Assembly: GCA_963847345.1 (NCBI GenBank)
Contig: CAWJZU010000034.1
Span: forward strand, 76,416-140,415
From: DATARH01 sp963847345
GTDB lineage: Bacteria > Pseudomonadota > Alphaproteobacteria > ATCC43930 > CGMCC-115725
Reading direction: 5' to 3'
Length of the DNA stretch: 64,000 nt
This document shows, one piece after another, positions 19,680-29,187 of this stretch. Made by a program: the position numbers and the translations under genes. Positions within the stretch are counted from its first letter, which is position 1; each line of letters starts with the position of its first letter. Below the pieces are notes generated by a model, which searched no databases, had not been told where the DNA came from, and saw only the letters and a program-made list of their open reading frames with translations.

Positions 19680-20269
19680 CAAATATCGAGAAACGCCGTC
19701 TCGTTCTCGCCCTGCAGGACGATGTCGAAGCGCCAGACCGGCGGCTCGCTTTCTTCCGCCTTCCGGGCCAGCAACGTGCCGCGCACCGCATCGTCCTCGA
19801 TGGACAAGAGCAGCGGGTCGGCGGCGTTGCGCGGATCGCCTTCGAAATAGATTCGCGTATAGAGGTGCCGTAAGAGGCCGCGAGCGAACACGGCGACATT
19901 GATATGCGGCGCTTGCAAGGTGTTGCCGCGTCCAGGCACTGGACCCGGCTTGACCGTGGCGAGCCGGAACTCGCCCTCGGTGCTGGTCGCGACCCGGCCG
20001 AAGCCTCGGAACCCCGGATCCAGCGGCGCGTCGTCCCGCCTGTCGTCGGGATGGCGGTAGCGCCCGGCGGCATTCGCTTGCCACATCTCCAACACGGCAT
20101 CGGGCACCGGCGCGCCGTCGCCGTCGAGCACGCGTCCCTCGATCGCGATGCGCTCGCCGCGCGGGTTCCCAACCGTCAGATCGGCCCATTCCGGCCGTGT
20201 CATCCCGAGATGAAAGAACGGGCCGACCGTCTGCGACGGGGTCGGGATCAGCTTGTCGGGCATCGTCAT
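19679..20269 (-). CDS. pcaG: Protocatechuate 3,4-dioxygenase, alpha subunit
   Basis: PcaG is the non-catalytic alpha subunit of the intradiol dioxygenase that opens protocatechuate to 3-carboxymuconate. The 196-residue product shows TPSQTVGPFFHLGM near the start, IEGRVLDGDGAPVPDAVLEM, and QAPHINVAVFARGLLRHLYT, which aligns with the beta subunit but lacks its full set of iron ligands, as expected. The ATG at 20269 overlaps the pcaH stop (ATGA), so the two subunits are translationally coupled. No other protocatechuate-pathway gene is adjacent. Confidence 0.92.
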   Translation of the reverse strand: MTMPDKLIPTPSQTVGPFFHLGMTRPEWADLTVGNPRGERIAIEGRVLDGDGAPVPDAVLEMWQANAAGRYRHPDDRRDDAPLDPGFRGFGRVATSTEGEFRLATVKPGPVPGRGNTLQAPHINVAVFARGLLRHLYTRIYFEGDPRNAADPLLLSIEDDAVRGTLLARKAEESEPPVWRFDIVLQGENETAFLDI

Positions 20270-20979
20270 ACCGGGTCCGTCGGGGTGGCGGCGCGGCCGC
20301 GCAGCACCAGGTCGAAGCGGTAGCCGAGCGCCCATTCCGGCTCGCTCAGCGCCGGGTCATAGGCGCAGATTAGCTGCTCGCGCGCCTCCCGGTCGGCCGT
20401 GCTCTGAAAGATCGGGTCGAATTGCAGCAGCGGGTCGCCGGGGAAATACATTTGGGTGACGAGCCGCGTCGCGAAGCCGGGCCCGAACACGCCGAAATGG
20501 ATATGCGCGGGGCGCCACGCGTTCGGCGTGTTGCGCCAGGGATAGGCGCCCGGCTTGATCGTCACGAAGCGGTACGCGCCGTCGCGGCCGGTCACGATCT
20601 GCCCGGCGCCGGTAAAATTCGGGTCAAGCGGCGCGTCGTGCTGGTCGGACGGGTGGTGATAGCGCCCGGCGGCGTTGCATTGCCACAATTCGATCAGCGT
20701 GCCCGGCACCGGGCGCCCATCCTCGTCGAGCACATGGCCGGTCACGATGATGCGCTCGCCGAGTGGTTCGCCCCCGTGCTGCCGGGTCAGATCGGTCGCG
20801 TCCGGCCCGGCCCAGCCATCGGCGAAATCCGGCCCGGTCACCTCCGACAGCGTGTGCTCGAAACGGATCGGTGCCCGTTTCGGCGCGCGTTCCTGAGTGC
20901 TCTGATAGTCGGGATAGAGATAGGGCGGCGTCGTCCCCGGACGCGGCCGGGCAAAGGGCAGAAACTCGGAAGTCATCAT
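20266..20979 (-). CDS. pcaH: Protocatechuate 3,4-dioxygenase, beta subunit
   Basis: PcaH carries the Fe(III) centre. The 237-residue product has the family motif LIELWQCNAAGRYHHPSD (first Tyr ligand), AYRFVTIKPGAYPWRN (second Tyr ligand), and RPAHIHFGVFG (the two His ligands). Two adjacent ATG codons (20979 and 20976) could start translation; the first is given. It is followed by pcaG with an ATGA overlap. The usual partners (pcaB, pcaC, pcaD and the regulator pcaQ) are absent here. Confidence 0.93.
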   Translation of the reverse strand: MMTSEFLPFARPRPGTTPPYLYPDYQSTQERAPKRAPIRFEHTLSEVTGPDFADGWAGPDATDLTRQHGGEPLGERIIVTGHVLDEDGRPVPGTLIELWQCNAAGRYHHPSDQHDAPLDPNFTGAGQIVTGRDGAYRFVTIKPGAYPWRNTPNAWRPAHIHFGVFGPGFATRLVTQMYFPGDPLLQFDPIFQSTADREAREQLICAYDPALSEPEWALGYRFDLVLRGRAATPTDPV

Positions 20980-21355
20980 CGGCGCTCGCGAGCAAAGCCG
21001 CGGCCAAGCCGCAGCGTGTTCGGATTGTCCCCGGACAGGCCCCCATCGGTCAATTCCGCACGCGGCCGCGTTGTATTTCACCCCCGCCCGAGCAAAGCGC
21101 CGGCAGCTGCCGGCAGCGAGCCAGCGGACGACCAGCGCCAAAGCCGCGTCGGATAGTACGCCACGTCGGAAAGCAGCCAGTCCACCTTTCCGATCGCAGC
21201 CGGGTCGAGCACGAAGGCACGTCGCGGCGGTGCTCGATGCCGGGCAATCGCGCGACTTCCGGGGCGATCGGCGCCTTGTCGACGCTGATCAGCGACGACG
21301 CGATTGCGCCATAGCGCACGCGGTGAGAGGGTTCAGCATGACATCGGAGGACGCC
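20980..21355. other. Divergent intergenic region, no gene seen
   Basis: These 376 bases separate leftward pcaH from the rightward serine hydrolase. Promoters for both are expected. I find no supported coding region and no pcaQ-like gene or clear operator. Confidence 0.45.
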
Positions 21356-22490
21356 ATGCCTGAACAATACCCGCTTCCGTCGAGCAACCTCGAGGCGCTC
21401 GGCTTTGCACAAAAGCCGCTCGAACATCTCGACCGGCTAATCCGCGAGCATATCGAACAACGTCGATATCCGGGTGCGCAGATCGCGCTGGCGCGCAACG
21501 GCCAGCTCGCGCTGTTCCGCAGCTATGGCCACGCGAAGCCGGTTGCCTTTGTTATTGACCCGAAACATCCAATGTCACCGACGAGGGAGGACACGCTGTT
21601 CCTGCTGTTCAGCCAGACCAAGGTGCTGACCAGCGCGGCCGTGTGGACGCTGGTCGAGGAGGGCCGGCTGTCGTTCATGGACAAGGTCAGCGACCACCTG
21701 CCCGAATTCGCCGCGCGCGGCAAGGGCGAGATCACGCTGCACCAGGTGATGACGCACCAGGGCGGGTTTCCGTCCGGCGATGTCAGCCGTGAGAGCTGGG
21801 CCGACCATGCGCGGATGCGCGCCGAGGTCTGCGATTTCTCGCTCGACTGGACCCCGGGCACGACGGCTGCAATACCACCCGCGCGCCGCGCACCTGACGC
21901 AGGCGATGGTGATCGAGGCGGTAACCGGGCGCGACTACCGCGACGTGATCCGCGATAACGTGCTGGCGCCGCTCGGCCTCGCCGATGACGTGTTCGTCGG
22001 GGTGCCGGAGGCCGCGCAGGGGCGCTGCGCCGATACCTACGCGAAGGAGACACGCGACAACTCGCCGGAGTTCAAGGCGGCCGGGCTGCCGAGCGGCGGC
22101 GGTTACGCGACGGCGCGCGGGTTGGCGGCGTTCTATCAGATGCTGCTCGGGAAAGGCCGGCTCGGCGGCGTGCGGCTGCTGTCGCCGCGTCTGGTCGCCT
22201 ATGTGACGAAAAGCCATACCGGGGAACTTGGCGATGCCGCGATGGCCGGCATCCCGATGCATCGCGGTCTGGGGCCGCATGTGCGCGGCGAGAGCGACCG
22301 CATCCGCGGCCTCGGCACGATCGGCGCGCCGCAGACCTTCGGGCATGGCGGCGCCGGGACCTCGTATTCCTGGGCCGACCCGACGAGCGGCGTGTCGTTC
22401 ACGTATCTGACGAACTACATGCAGGACGACCCCTGGCATTCGGCGCGGCTCGACCGCATCGCCAATCTGGTTCACGCCGCGATCGATTGA
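21356..22490 (+). CDS. Beta-lactamase-fold serine hydrolase (apparent frameshift near 21863)
   Basis: This class C beta-lactamase/esterase family VIII-like protein shows the nucleophile motif SQTK (in LFSQTKVLTSAAVW), the MTHQGGFPSG segment, and a late FGHGGAGTSYSWADP region in place of the KTG box. As sequenced, the frame breaks after FSLDWTPGT; removing one A at 21863 restores TPGTRLQYHPRAAHLTQAMV and gives 377 residues. The ATG at 21356 follows CGGAGG. Such enzymes hydrolyse esters or small amides more often than antibiotics. The frameshift is probably a sequence error. Confidence 0.82.
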
Positions 22491-22527
22491 CCTGACGCCC
22501 GCCAGAGGGCGCGGGTCTGGCTTGGGA

Positions 22528-23304
22528 ATGGCGCCTCTTTTGCTGCAAGCGACCGAATACGGCGCGGGCCCGCCTGTTGCGATCCTGCACGGACTGTTCG
22601 GGTCCGGGCGCAACTGGGCCTCGGTCGCGAAGCGTCTGGGCGCCCATTATCGGGTCATCGCCGTCGATCTGCGCAATCACGGCGCCTCGCCCTGGGCGAT
22701 GACGATGGCCTATCCCGAAATGGCCGACGACGTTCGCGCCACCCTCTCGGCGCTCGGACATCGCCGCTTCGCGCTGCTGGGGCACAGCATGGGCGGCAAG
22801 GTCGCGATGGTTGCAGCGCTGCGTTATCCCGACACAGTCGAGCGCCTCATTGTCGCCGACATCGCGCCGGTGGCCTATCGGGCGCGCCATTCTCGCCTTG
22901 CCGCAGCACTGCGCGCCTTGGACCTTGCGGGCGTGCGACGCCGGACCGAGGCTGATGCGAGGCTCCAAGCGGCCGTGCCGGACCCGGTCGAGCGTGCCTT
23001 TCTGCTGCAGAACCTCGTTTTCGAGGACGGGGCGGCGCGGTGGCGGATCAACCTCGAGGCGATCGAGCGGGAGATGCCGACGCTGATCCGGTTTCCGGCG
23101 CTGCCGCCGGAGGCTACATATAGCGGGCCGTCGCTGTTCATTGGCGGCGGGCGCTCCGACTACCTGCGCCCCGAGCACGAGCAGGAGATCCGGCGTCTTT
23201 TCCCGACAGCGCGGATTGAGCGCATCCCCGATGCGGGCCACTGGTTGCACGCCGAGCGGCCGCAGGCGTTTCTCGATCTCGTCGAACCGTTTCTGACCGG
23301 CTGA
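22528..23304 (+). CDS. Alpha/beta-hydrolase fold esterase (YbfF-like)
   Basis: This 258-residue hydrolase shows the oxyanion segment LHGLFGSGRNW, VIAVDLRNHGAS, the nucleophile elbow GHSMGGKVAM, and a late IPDAGHWLHAERP supplying the catalytic His. The layout matches the YbfF group of acyl-CoA and ester hydrolases. A TTG six bases earlier is an alternative start. It lies 37 bases after the serine hydrolase gene and may be cotranscribed with it. Its physiological substrate is unknown. Confidence 0.88.
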   Translation: MAPLLLQATEYGAGPPVAILHGLFGSGRNWASVAKRLGAHYRVIAVDLRNHGASPWAMTMAYPEMADDVRATLSALGHRRFALLGHSMGGKVAMVAALRYPDTVERLIVADIAPVAYRARHSRLAAALRALDLAGVRRRTEADARLQAAVPDPVERAFLLQNLVFEDGAARWRINLEAIEREMPTLIRFPALPPEATYSGPSLFIGGGRSDYLRPEHEQEIRRLFPTARIERIPDAGHWLHAERPQAFLDLVEPFLTG

Positions 23305-23309
23305 CCGGG

Positions 23310-23873
23310 TCAGACCGGGAAACCGGCGCGCCGCGGCGAGAGGCGAACACCGCAACGCGCCGCCTCGAGCAGGTAGTAGCGCGTCATCTGCACGATGTCG
23401 GTGCGCCAGTAGAGCTGCTCCGGTCCGTTTTCGAGCAGGTCCGGGGCAGCGAACGCATAGCAATAGGTCTCGACCCAGCGCCGTCCGCTATCGCCGGGCA
23501 GCGGCGCGTCGCGCCACCCGAATTTCCAGCCGGCATGTTCAGCCCCGAGGCGCCAGCGCTCCAGACGCGCCGACAAGCTGTTGGCGTCGAGCGCGTCGAG
23601 AGCAGGCACGCGATAGACGACGACCAAACGATGGACATTGAGCTGCAGCTGCATCAGCAGTTCGTCGCCGAAGGCCTGAACGATGTAGTGGGCGTCGGCG
23701 GCACCGCGAACATGGCGGATTTCGACCCGGCTTCGCGCCATTTCGGCGAGCGTCACCTCGACCGGCCCGGTGTCGAAGCTCGGAAGTTCGTACTCGACCG
23801 TCTGCAAGCCCTCGAGCATTTGCCCGGTCAAGAATGCCTCGGTGCGGCGCTGGGCTTCTTCGATCGTCAGCAT
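23310..23873 (-). CDS. Hypothetical protein (187 aa)
   Basis: This soluble protein starts MLTIEEAQRRTEAFLTGQML. Strand-like stretches (TVEYELPSFDTGPVEVTLAE and NVHRLVVVYRVPALDAL) and the absence of membrane segments suggest a compact domain. The C-terminal part is rich in aromatic residues (YCYAFAAPDLLENG and QLYWRTDIVQMTRYYL). I do not recognise the family. It converges with the esterase gene (6 bases apart) and no strong ribosome site precedes the ATG, so the exact start is uncertain. Confidence 0.62.
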   Translation of the reverse strand: MLTIEEAQRRTEAFLTGQMLEGLQTVEYELPSFDTGPVEVTLAEMARSRVEIRHVRGAADAHYIVQAFGDELLMQLQLNVHRLVVVYRVPALDALDANSLSARLERWRLGAEHAGWKFGWRDAPLPGDSGRRWVETYCYAFAAPDLLENGPEQLYWRTDIVQMTRYYLLEAARCGVRLSPRRAGFPV

Positions 23874-23935
23874 GTGGCGGGAAACACGGGAGGATCGCCC
23901 GATGTTCCCACCCGTGGCGCAGTTGGGAGCCTACG

Positions 23936-23964
23936 CCCCCGTCCGCCTTACGGGCGGGGGTTTT
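23936..23964 (+). terminator. Hairpin with T-run
   Basis: CCCCCGTCCG pairs with CGGGCGGGGG (10 bp, one G-U) around a CCTTA loop and is followed by TTTT. On the plus strand it looks like an intrinsic terminator. It lies in the short gap between two leftward genes, so it is not placed as a normal end for either; it could end an unannotated small RNA or antisense transcript. Confidence 0.5.
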
Positions 23965-23974
23965 CGTGCTGACG

Positions 23975-25609
23975 CTACGCGGCGGCGCGGATCGCGGCGC
24001 GCTTTATATCACCGTCGACATATGATTCGAACGCCTTGAAATTGCTTTCGAACCGGCCCCGCAGGCTGCGCGCGGTCTCGTCATAGCCGTGCTGGTCTGG
24101 CCAGGTGCGGCGCGGATCGAGCACATTGCTCGGGATCTCGGCAACGCTTTCCGGAACCAGGAATCCGAAGTTCGGGTCCTGCCGCATCGGCGCGTCGGCG
24201 AGACTGCCGTCGAGCGCGGCACGAAGCAGCGCGCGCGTGTGCGCTATGGCCATACGCTTGCCGACCCCATAGGCCCCGCCCGACCAACCGGTGTTAACGA
24301 GCCAGCAATCGGCGCCGTAGCGCGCGATCCGCTCGCCAAGCATCTTGGCGTATTCCGACGGATGCCGCGGCATGAACGGCGCGCCGAAGCAGGTCGAGAA
24401 CACGGCCTTCGGCTCCTTGCCGAGGCCGACCTCGGTGCCCGCGACCTGCGCCGTATAGCCGGACAGGAAGTGGTACATCGCCTGTTCGGGGCTGAGTTTC
24501 GCGATCGGCGGCATGACGCCGAACGCGTCGCAGGTCAGCATGATCACGTTCTTCGGGTGCGGCGCCAGCCCGTGCGGGTCGGCGTTCGGAATGAAGTCGA
24601 GCGGATAGCAGGCCCGGGTGTTCTCGGTCAGGCTAGCGTCGTCGACATCGGGCATCCGCGTCAGCGGGTCGAGAACGACGTTTTCGAGCACCGTGCCGAA
24701 GCGGGTGATCGTGGCGTAGATTTCCGGCTCCGCGGTTGGCGACAGATTAATGACCTTCGCGTAGCAGCCGCCCTCGAAATTGAAGATGCCCCGGGGGCTC
24801 CAGCCGTGCTCGTCGTCGCCGATCAGCGTCCGCGAGGCGTCGGCCGACAAGGTTGTCTTGCCGGTGCCCGACAGGCCAAAGAAAATTGCGGCGTCACCCT
24901 TCGGCCCGACATTGGCAGAGCAATGCATCGGCAGCACGTCGCGCGCCGGCAACACGAAATTCAGATAGCCGAAAACCGATTTCTTGATCTCGCCGGCATA
25001 GCGGGTGCCACCGATAAGCACGAGCCGCGATGCGAAATTGACGAAAATGAAGGTTTCGGAACGGATGCCGTCGAGCTCCGGAATGGCGCGGAAATCGGGG
25101 GCGTGAAGGATCGTGAAGGCCGGCTGGAAGTCCTCGAGCTCGGCCCTCGGCGGCCGGATGAACATGTTGCGCGCGAACAGGCTGTGCCAAGCGTTGGGGC
25201 TGACAACCCGCACCGGCAGCCGGTATTCGGGATCGGCGCCGGCGTAGAGGTCCTGCACGAACAACTCGCGCCCCTGCAGATAGGCCAGCATCCGTTGATG
25301 CAGGCTGTCGAAGCGCTCCGGCTCGATCGGCTGGTTGATCGGTCCCCAATCGACCGTGTCCTTGGTGCCGGCCTCGTTGACGATGTATTTATCGCGCGGT
25401 GAGCGGCCGGTGTGGCGGCCGGTATTCGCAACAAAACTGCCGCCAAGGCCGACGTCGCCTTCGCCCCGCCGCACCGCGTGTTCGTAAAGGAACGGCGCCG
25501 TCAGGTTCCAATGCACCGGATGAAGGTGAGGCATCCCTTGCTCGACGAGGCCGAAGCGGGGAGTACGCGCAAGCAAGCGTTTGTCCGCCTGATCCAAGCT
25601 TTCCTCCAT
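23975..25609 (-). CDS. pckA: Phosphoenolpyruvate carboxykinase (ATP)
   Basis: PckA makes phosphoenolpyruvate from oxaloacetate with ATP, the entry step of gluconeogenesis. The 544-residue protein shows TGRHTGRSPRDKYIV, IGGTRYAGEIKKSVF, the kinase P-loop FFGLSGTGKTTLSAD, LIGDDEHGWS with the metal-binding acid residues, and NTGWSGGAYGVGKRM. The start at 25609 gives MEESLDQADKR and normal family length. In several Alphaproteobacteria pckA neighbours the chvI/chvG locus, as it does here, although in this window a HugZ-like gene lies between them. Confidence 0.96.
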   Translation of the reverse strand: MEESLDQADKRLLARTPRFGLVEQGMPHLHPVHWNLTAPFLYEHAVRRGEGDVGLGGSFVANTGRHTGRSPRDKYIVNEAGTKDTVDWGPINQPIEPERFDSLHQRMLAYLQGRELFVQDLYAGADPEYRLPVRVVSPNAWHSLFARNMFIRPPRAELEDFQPAFTILHAPDFRAIPELDGIRSETFIFVNFASRLVLIGGTRYAGEIKKSVFGYLNFVLPARDVLPMHCSANVGPKGDAAIFFGLSGTGKTTLSADASRTLIGDDEHGWSPRGIFNFEGGCYAKVINLSPTAEPEIYATITRFGTVLENVVLDPLTRMPDVDDASLTENTRACYPLDFIPNADPHGLAPHPKNVIMLTCDAFGVMPPIAKLSPEQAMYHFLSGYTAQVAGTEVGLGKEPKAVFSTCFGAPFMPRHPSEYAKMLGERIARYGADCWLVNTGWSGGAYGVGKRMAIAHTRALLRAALDGSLADAPMRQDPNFGFLVPESVAEIPSNVLDPRRTWPDQHGYDETARSLRGRFESNFKAFESYVDGDIKRAAIRAAA

Positions 25610-25711
25610 TGACGCCGGGCATAGGCCGCGCGCTGAAATTATGAACAAGATAAGCCCGGCACATTCCGTCGGCAAGCAGCCCGATTGCGGCGAAACCGAC
25701 GCGATCCACAA

Positions 25712-26450
25712 CTAGGACGGGTCCGGCCGTTGGCGCGCCTGCTCGGCGAGCCAGACGAGAACGCGCCGCGCCGCCGCCGGGGTCAGCGCCGGTTCCGGAA
25801 AATCGAGGCGAGCCGTCTCGCTTCCGGTGTCGCTCTGGCGCCGCAGGTCCAGCCCCTCCGGGTCGATCCCGGTCATCGACCAGCCCTCCCCGGCCCGCCC
25901 AAGAAGCCGGCGTGCATAAAGCTGCACAGCATCGGTATGATCGGCGTTCATGTGGGCGACGATCTCCGGCTCGGCGGCGGCCAGCGCGGACGCGTCGGCG
26001 GCAAACCGCAGATGCTCCCCATCGACCCAGGCGATGCGGCCGAACCCGGCGACCAGATGGCCGCGTTCAATGGCGACCCGATAAAGATGGAAATCGGCAA
26101 AGCCGGCGTAGGCCGCGCTCGCCGGGTGTCGCGCCGCGAAGCGGGCCGCGCGATCTTGTTCACCGCAACGTTCGGCGCGTCCGAGCAGCGTCAGCCGCGG
26201 CCCGGCGAGCGGATCGGCATACCCGGCGGTCGCCTCGAACAGCAGCGACACGCGGGGATCGACGGCGAGGTTGCTTGTGTGCTGTGCGAGGTCGGACAGC
26301 AGCAACAGCGGACTGGCGTCCATGTCGCAGGCCACCGCGACGAGCGACACATATGGCCGTCCGCCGAGGCTGGTGGCCAGCGCCGCATGGTCCGCGAGCG
26401 CGCATCAATCTTCGGGCTTCGATCGCGCGCTTCGGCAAATCGTCGTTCAC
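25712..26450 (-). CDS. HugZ-like pyridoxamine-oxidase-fold protein with DUF2470 (apparent frameshift near 26392)
   Basis: The N-terminal domain (about residues 1-140) is a split-barrel flavin/heme-binding fold with YVSLVAVACDMDASPLLLLS and LAVDPRVSLLFEATAG; the C-terminal domain shows EPEIVAHMNADHTDAVQLYA, typical of the DUF2470 tail of HugZ heme-oxygenase-like proteins. The frame breaks after RRLMRAR; removing one C at 26392-26393 restores ARDHAALATSLGGRPYVSL and a 245-residue protein. It is leftward, divergent from chvI. Heme degradation is inferred from the family only. Confidence 0.8.
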
Positions 26451-26751
26451 CAGATGCTTATTACCCGATGCTTAGAAATGATCCAACCATTCGTTTTCCG
26501 GAGGTATTACCCTGCCCAGAAAAGGAACCGCTTGCGGCGTCAAGTGTCTGCGAATCTGATCGCCACACGCCGCTTTCTCGCGACCGTGCTGGCGAGCCAA
26601 TCCGCCGGTAAGAGCGAGTCCGCCGCTGCCGGCAATTCCCGCTGCCCTTTCGGTTTGCCGCGCTGCGGCCATATTTAGGCGCAAGACGACTGCTCCGGCC
26701 GCGCGCGGCACGCCGCGGAACGCGCCGCGGGGGCAATTGGGGGATGTGCCC
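26451..26751. other. Divergent intergenic region upstream of chvI
   Basis: These 301 bases separate the HugZ-like gene from chvI. They should hold the chvI promoter. I see no coding region or clear operator. Confidence 0.45.
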
Positions 26752-27450
26752 GTGACCAGTACGATTGCACTCGTCGATGACGACCGCAACATTCTGGCGT
26801 CGGTTTCGATGGCGCTGGAGGCGGAGGGGTTCGCAGTGCGCTGCTACAGCGACGGGGCCGAGGCGCTGAAGGCGATCACCGCGCAGCCGGTCGATCTCGC
26901 AGTGCTCGATATCAAGATGCCGCGCATGGACGGTATGGAGCTGTTGGGCCAGCTGCGCCGGCAGAGCCCGATCCCGGTGATCTTTCTGACATCCAAGGAC
27001 GACGAGGTCGACGAGCTGCTCGGCCTTCGTATGGGCGCGGATGACTATATCAGGAAGCCGTTTTCGCAGCGCCTGCTGATCGAGCGCATTCGCGCACTGA
27101 TCCGTCGCGGCGAACTGGCGCGCAACCGGGACGAGGTACAGGGCGAACCGGTCGTCGTGCGCGGTCCGATGACGCTCGACCCGGCTCGGCATCTGTGCAC
27201 TTGGCATGGTCAGCCGGTCGAACTGACGGTGACTGAGTTTCTGATCCTCAAATCGCTGGCGCAGCGCCCCGGCCACGTCAAGAACCGCGATCAGCTGATG
27301 GACGCGGCGTATGGCGAGCATATCTACGTCGACGACCGGACGATCGACAGCCACATCAAGCGGCTTCGCAAGAAGTTCAAGAACGTCGACGGGGAGTTCG
27401 CGCAGATCGAAACACTCTATGGCGTCGGCTATCGATACCGCGACCGCTGA
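26752..27450 (+). CDS. chvI: ChvI-like response regulator (OmpR family)
   Basis: This 232-residue regulator pairs with ChvG to control envelope, acid-stress and symbiosis or virulence genes in Alphaproteobacteria. The receiver domain starts IALVDDDRNILASVSMALE, the phospho-acceptor Asp lies in LAVLDIKMPRMDGMELL, and the Lys is in ADDYIRKPF. The C-terminal winged helix shows VELTVTEFLILKSLAQRPG and DDRTIDSHIKRLRKKF. GTG at 26752 is used, with GGGGG upstream; GTG 26746 and TTG 26737 are alternatives. It overlaps chvG by 32 bases. Confidence 0.92.
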   Translation: MTSTIALVDDDRNILASVSMALEAEGFAVRCYSDGAEALKAITAQPVDLAVLDIKMPRMDGMELLGQLRRQSPIPVIFLTSKDDEVDELLGLRMGADDYIRKPFSQRLLIERIRALIRRGELARNRDEVQGEPVVVRGPMTLDPARHLCTWHGQPVELTVTEFLILKSLAQRPGHVKNRDQLMDAAYGEHIYVDDRTIDSHIKRLRKKFKNVDGEFAQIETLYGVGYRYRDR

Positions 27451-29177
27451 AGCAACAAGCCAGCGATCTGAAGCCTCGACGCCGGCAGGCTTCGCTGTCG
27501 CCGGCGAAGCGTCGGCGGCCCCAGCGGCGGCGCCGCGCCGGGTAGGCTTCGCTCGCGCCGCGTCATCTCGGCATTGGCGGCTGCGATGGCCGCTTATATC
27601 GCCGCTGACGCGCCGCATCGTCGCGGTCAATGTATTACCGCTGGCGCTGCTTGCACTCGGCTTCCTCTATTTGGGCAGGTTCGAGGCGAGCCTGGTCGGA
27701 CAGCAGATCGAGTCGCTGCATATGCAGGGCCAGATTTTCGCCGCCGCTCTCAGCGAGGGCGCCGTGCTCGAACTCGGCCGATGAGGGCGAAGTCTTGCTG
27801 CCCGAGCTGTCGCGCCAGATGATGCGCCGGCTGGTGGAGCCGACCCGGACACGTGCCCGACTGTTCGATGCGCAGGGGCGGCTGATCGCCGACAGCCGTG
27901 TGCTGCGCGGGCCCGGCGACCCTGTGCTGGTGACCGAACTGGCGCCGCCCAAGGGTTTGCTGTCGCGCCTCGTAGACGCAGTCTGCGACTGGTTTGCCGC
28001 ATTCTCGCCCGACGGCCGCAAGCAGCCCATTTACGAGGAGACCGAAACCGCGGCGTCGTACACGGAAGCACGGTCGGCATTGTGGGGCGAGGGCGGATCG
28101 GCGGTTCGCCGCGACCCGCAGACCGGCGGGCTGGTCATCAGCGTCGCGGTTCCGCTGAAGCGCCAGAAGCAGGTGCTCGGTGCGGTGATGCTGTCGACCA
28201 GCGATCGCGAGATCCGCGACGAGCTGCGCCGGGTAAGGCTCGAGGTACTGCGCATTTTCGGGGTGACGCTGCTCGTGACGGTGCTGGTGTCGCTTTATCT
28301 TGCCAGCACGATCGCACGGCCGATCCGGCGGCTCGCGGCGGCGGCGCAGCGCGCCCGCGGCCGCGGCGGCCGCATCGAAATCCCAGAGGTCACCGGGCGC
28401 AGTGACGAGATCGGCGAACTGGCCGGAGCAATGCGCGACATGACCGACGCACTGTGGCTGCGGATGAGCGCGATCGAGAGCTTCGCGGCCGATGTGGCGC
28501 ACGAGATCAAGAACCCGCTCTCGTCGCTGCGCAGCGCGATCGAAACCGTCTCGCGCATCGGCGATCCCGAGAAACAGCGCCGGCTGATCGCGATCATCCA
28601 AGAGGATGTCGAGCGGCTCGATCGGCTGATCACCGATATATCCGATGCCTCGCGACTCGACGCGGAGCTGAGCCGCCTCGAATTCTCGCCGACCGATATC
28701 GCGGCGATGCTGCGCACGCTGGTCGAGATCCATGAAGCGACCCGTGCACAGGATGCGCCGCGTCTTGTGCTCGAATTTCCCGCCGACCAGTCGGGCAGGC
28801 GCCGGCCGCTGATCGTGCCCGGAATCGAGAGCCGGCTGTCGCAGGTCTTCCTGAACCTGATCGCCAACGGCGTCTCGTTCAGCCCGCCCGGTGGTGAGAT
28901 CCACATTGCCGCGCGGCCGGACGGCCGCGCCGTTCTTGTGACGGTCGAGGATCAGGGCCCGGGCATTCCCAAGGACAAGCTGACCGCCATATTCGACCGT
29001 TTCTATTCCGAGCGCCCGGCCGGTGAGAAGTTCGGCACCCATTCCGGTCTCGGCTTGTCGATCTCGAAGCAGATCGTCGAGGCGCATCGCGGCCGGATCT
29101 GGGCCGAGAACCGGCTCGACCCGGACGGCCGTGTCTGCGGTGCGCGTTTCCTCATCCGCTTGCCCGGCGACCCGTGA
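27419..29177 (+). CDS. chvG: ChvG-like sensor histidine kinase (apparent frameshift near 27776)
   Basis: This membrane kinase partners ChvI. It has an Ala-rich cytoplasmic N-terminus, a first membrane helix (RRIVAVNVLPLALLALGFLY), a periplasmic sensor of about 230 residues, a second helix (LRIFGVTLLVTVLVSLYL), a HAMP segment, the phosphorylated His in FAADVAHEIKNPLSS, and an ATPase domain with VEDQGPGIPKDKL and HSGLGLSISKQIV. The frame breaks after EGAVLELG; removing one G at 27776-27777 restores LSEGAVLELADEGEVLLPEL and 585 residues. The ATG at 27419 lies inside the end of chvI. Confidence 0.88.
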
Positions 29178-29187
29178 GCAGCGGCCC

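Noticed and set aside
24089..25402. 437-codon open frame on the plus strand across pckA
   Set aside because: It is fully antisense to a clear pckA and has random-looking, Arg-rich composition typical of high-GC shadow frames.
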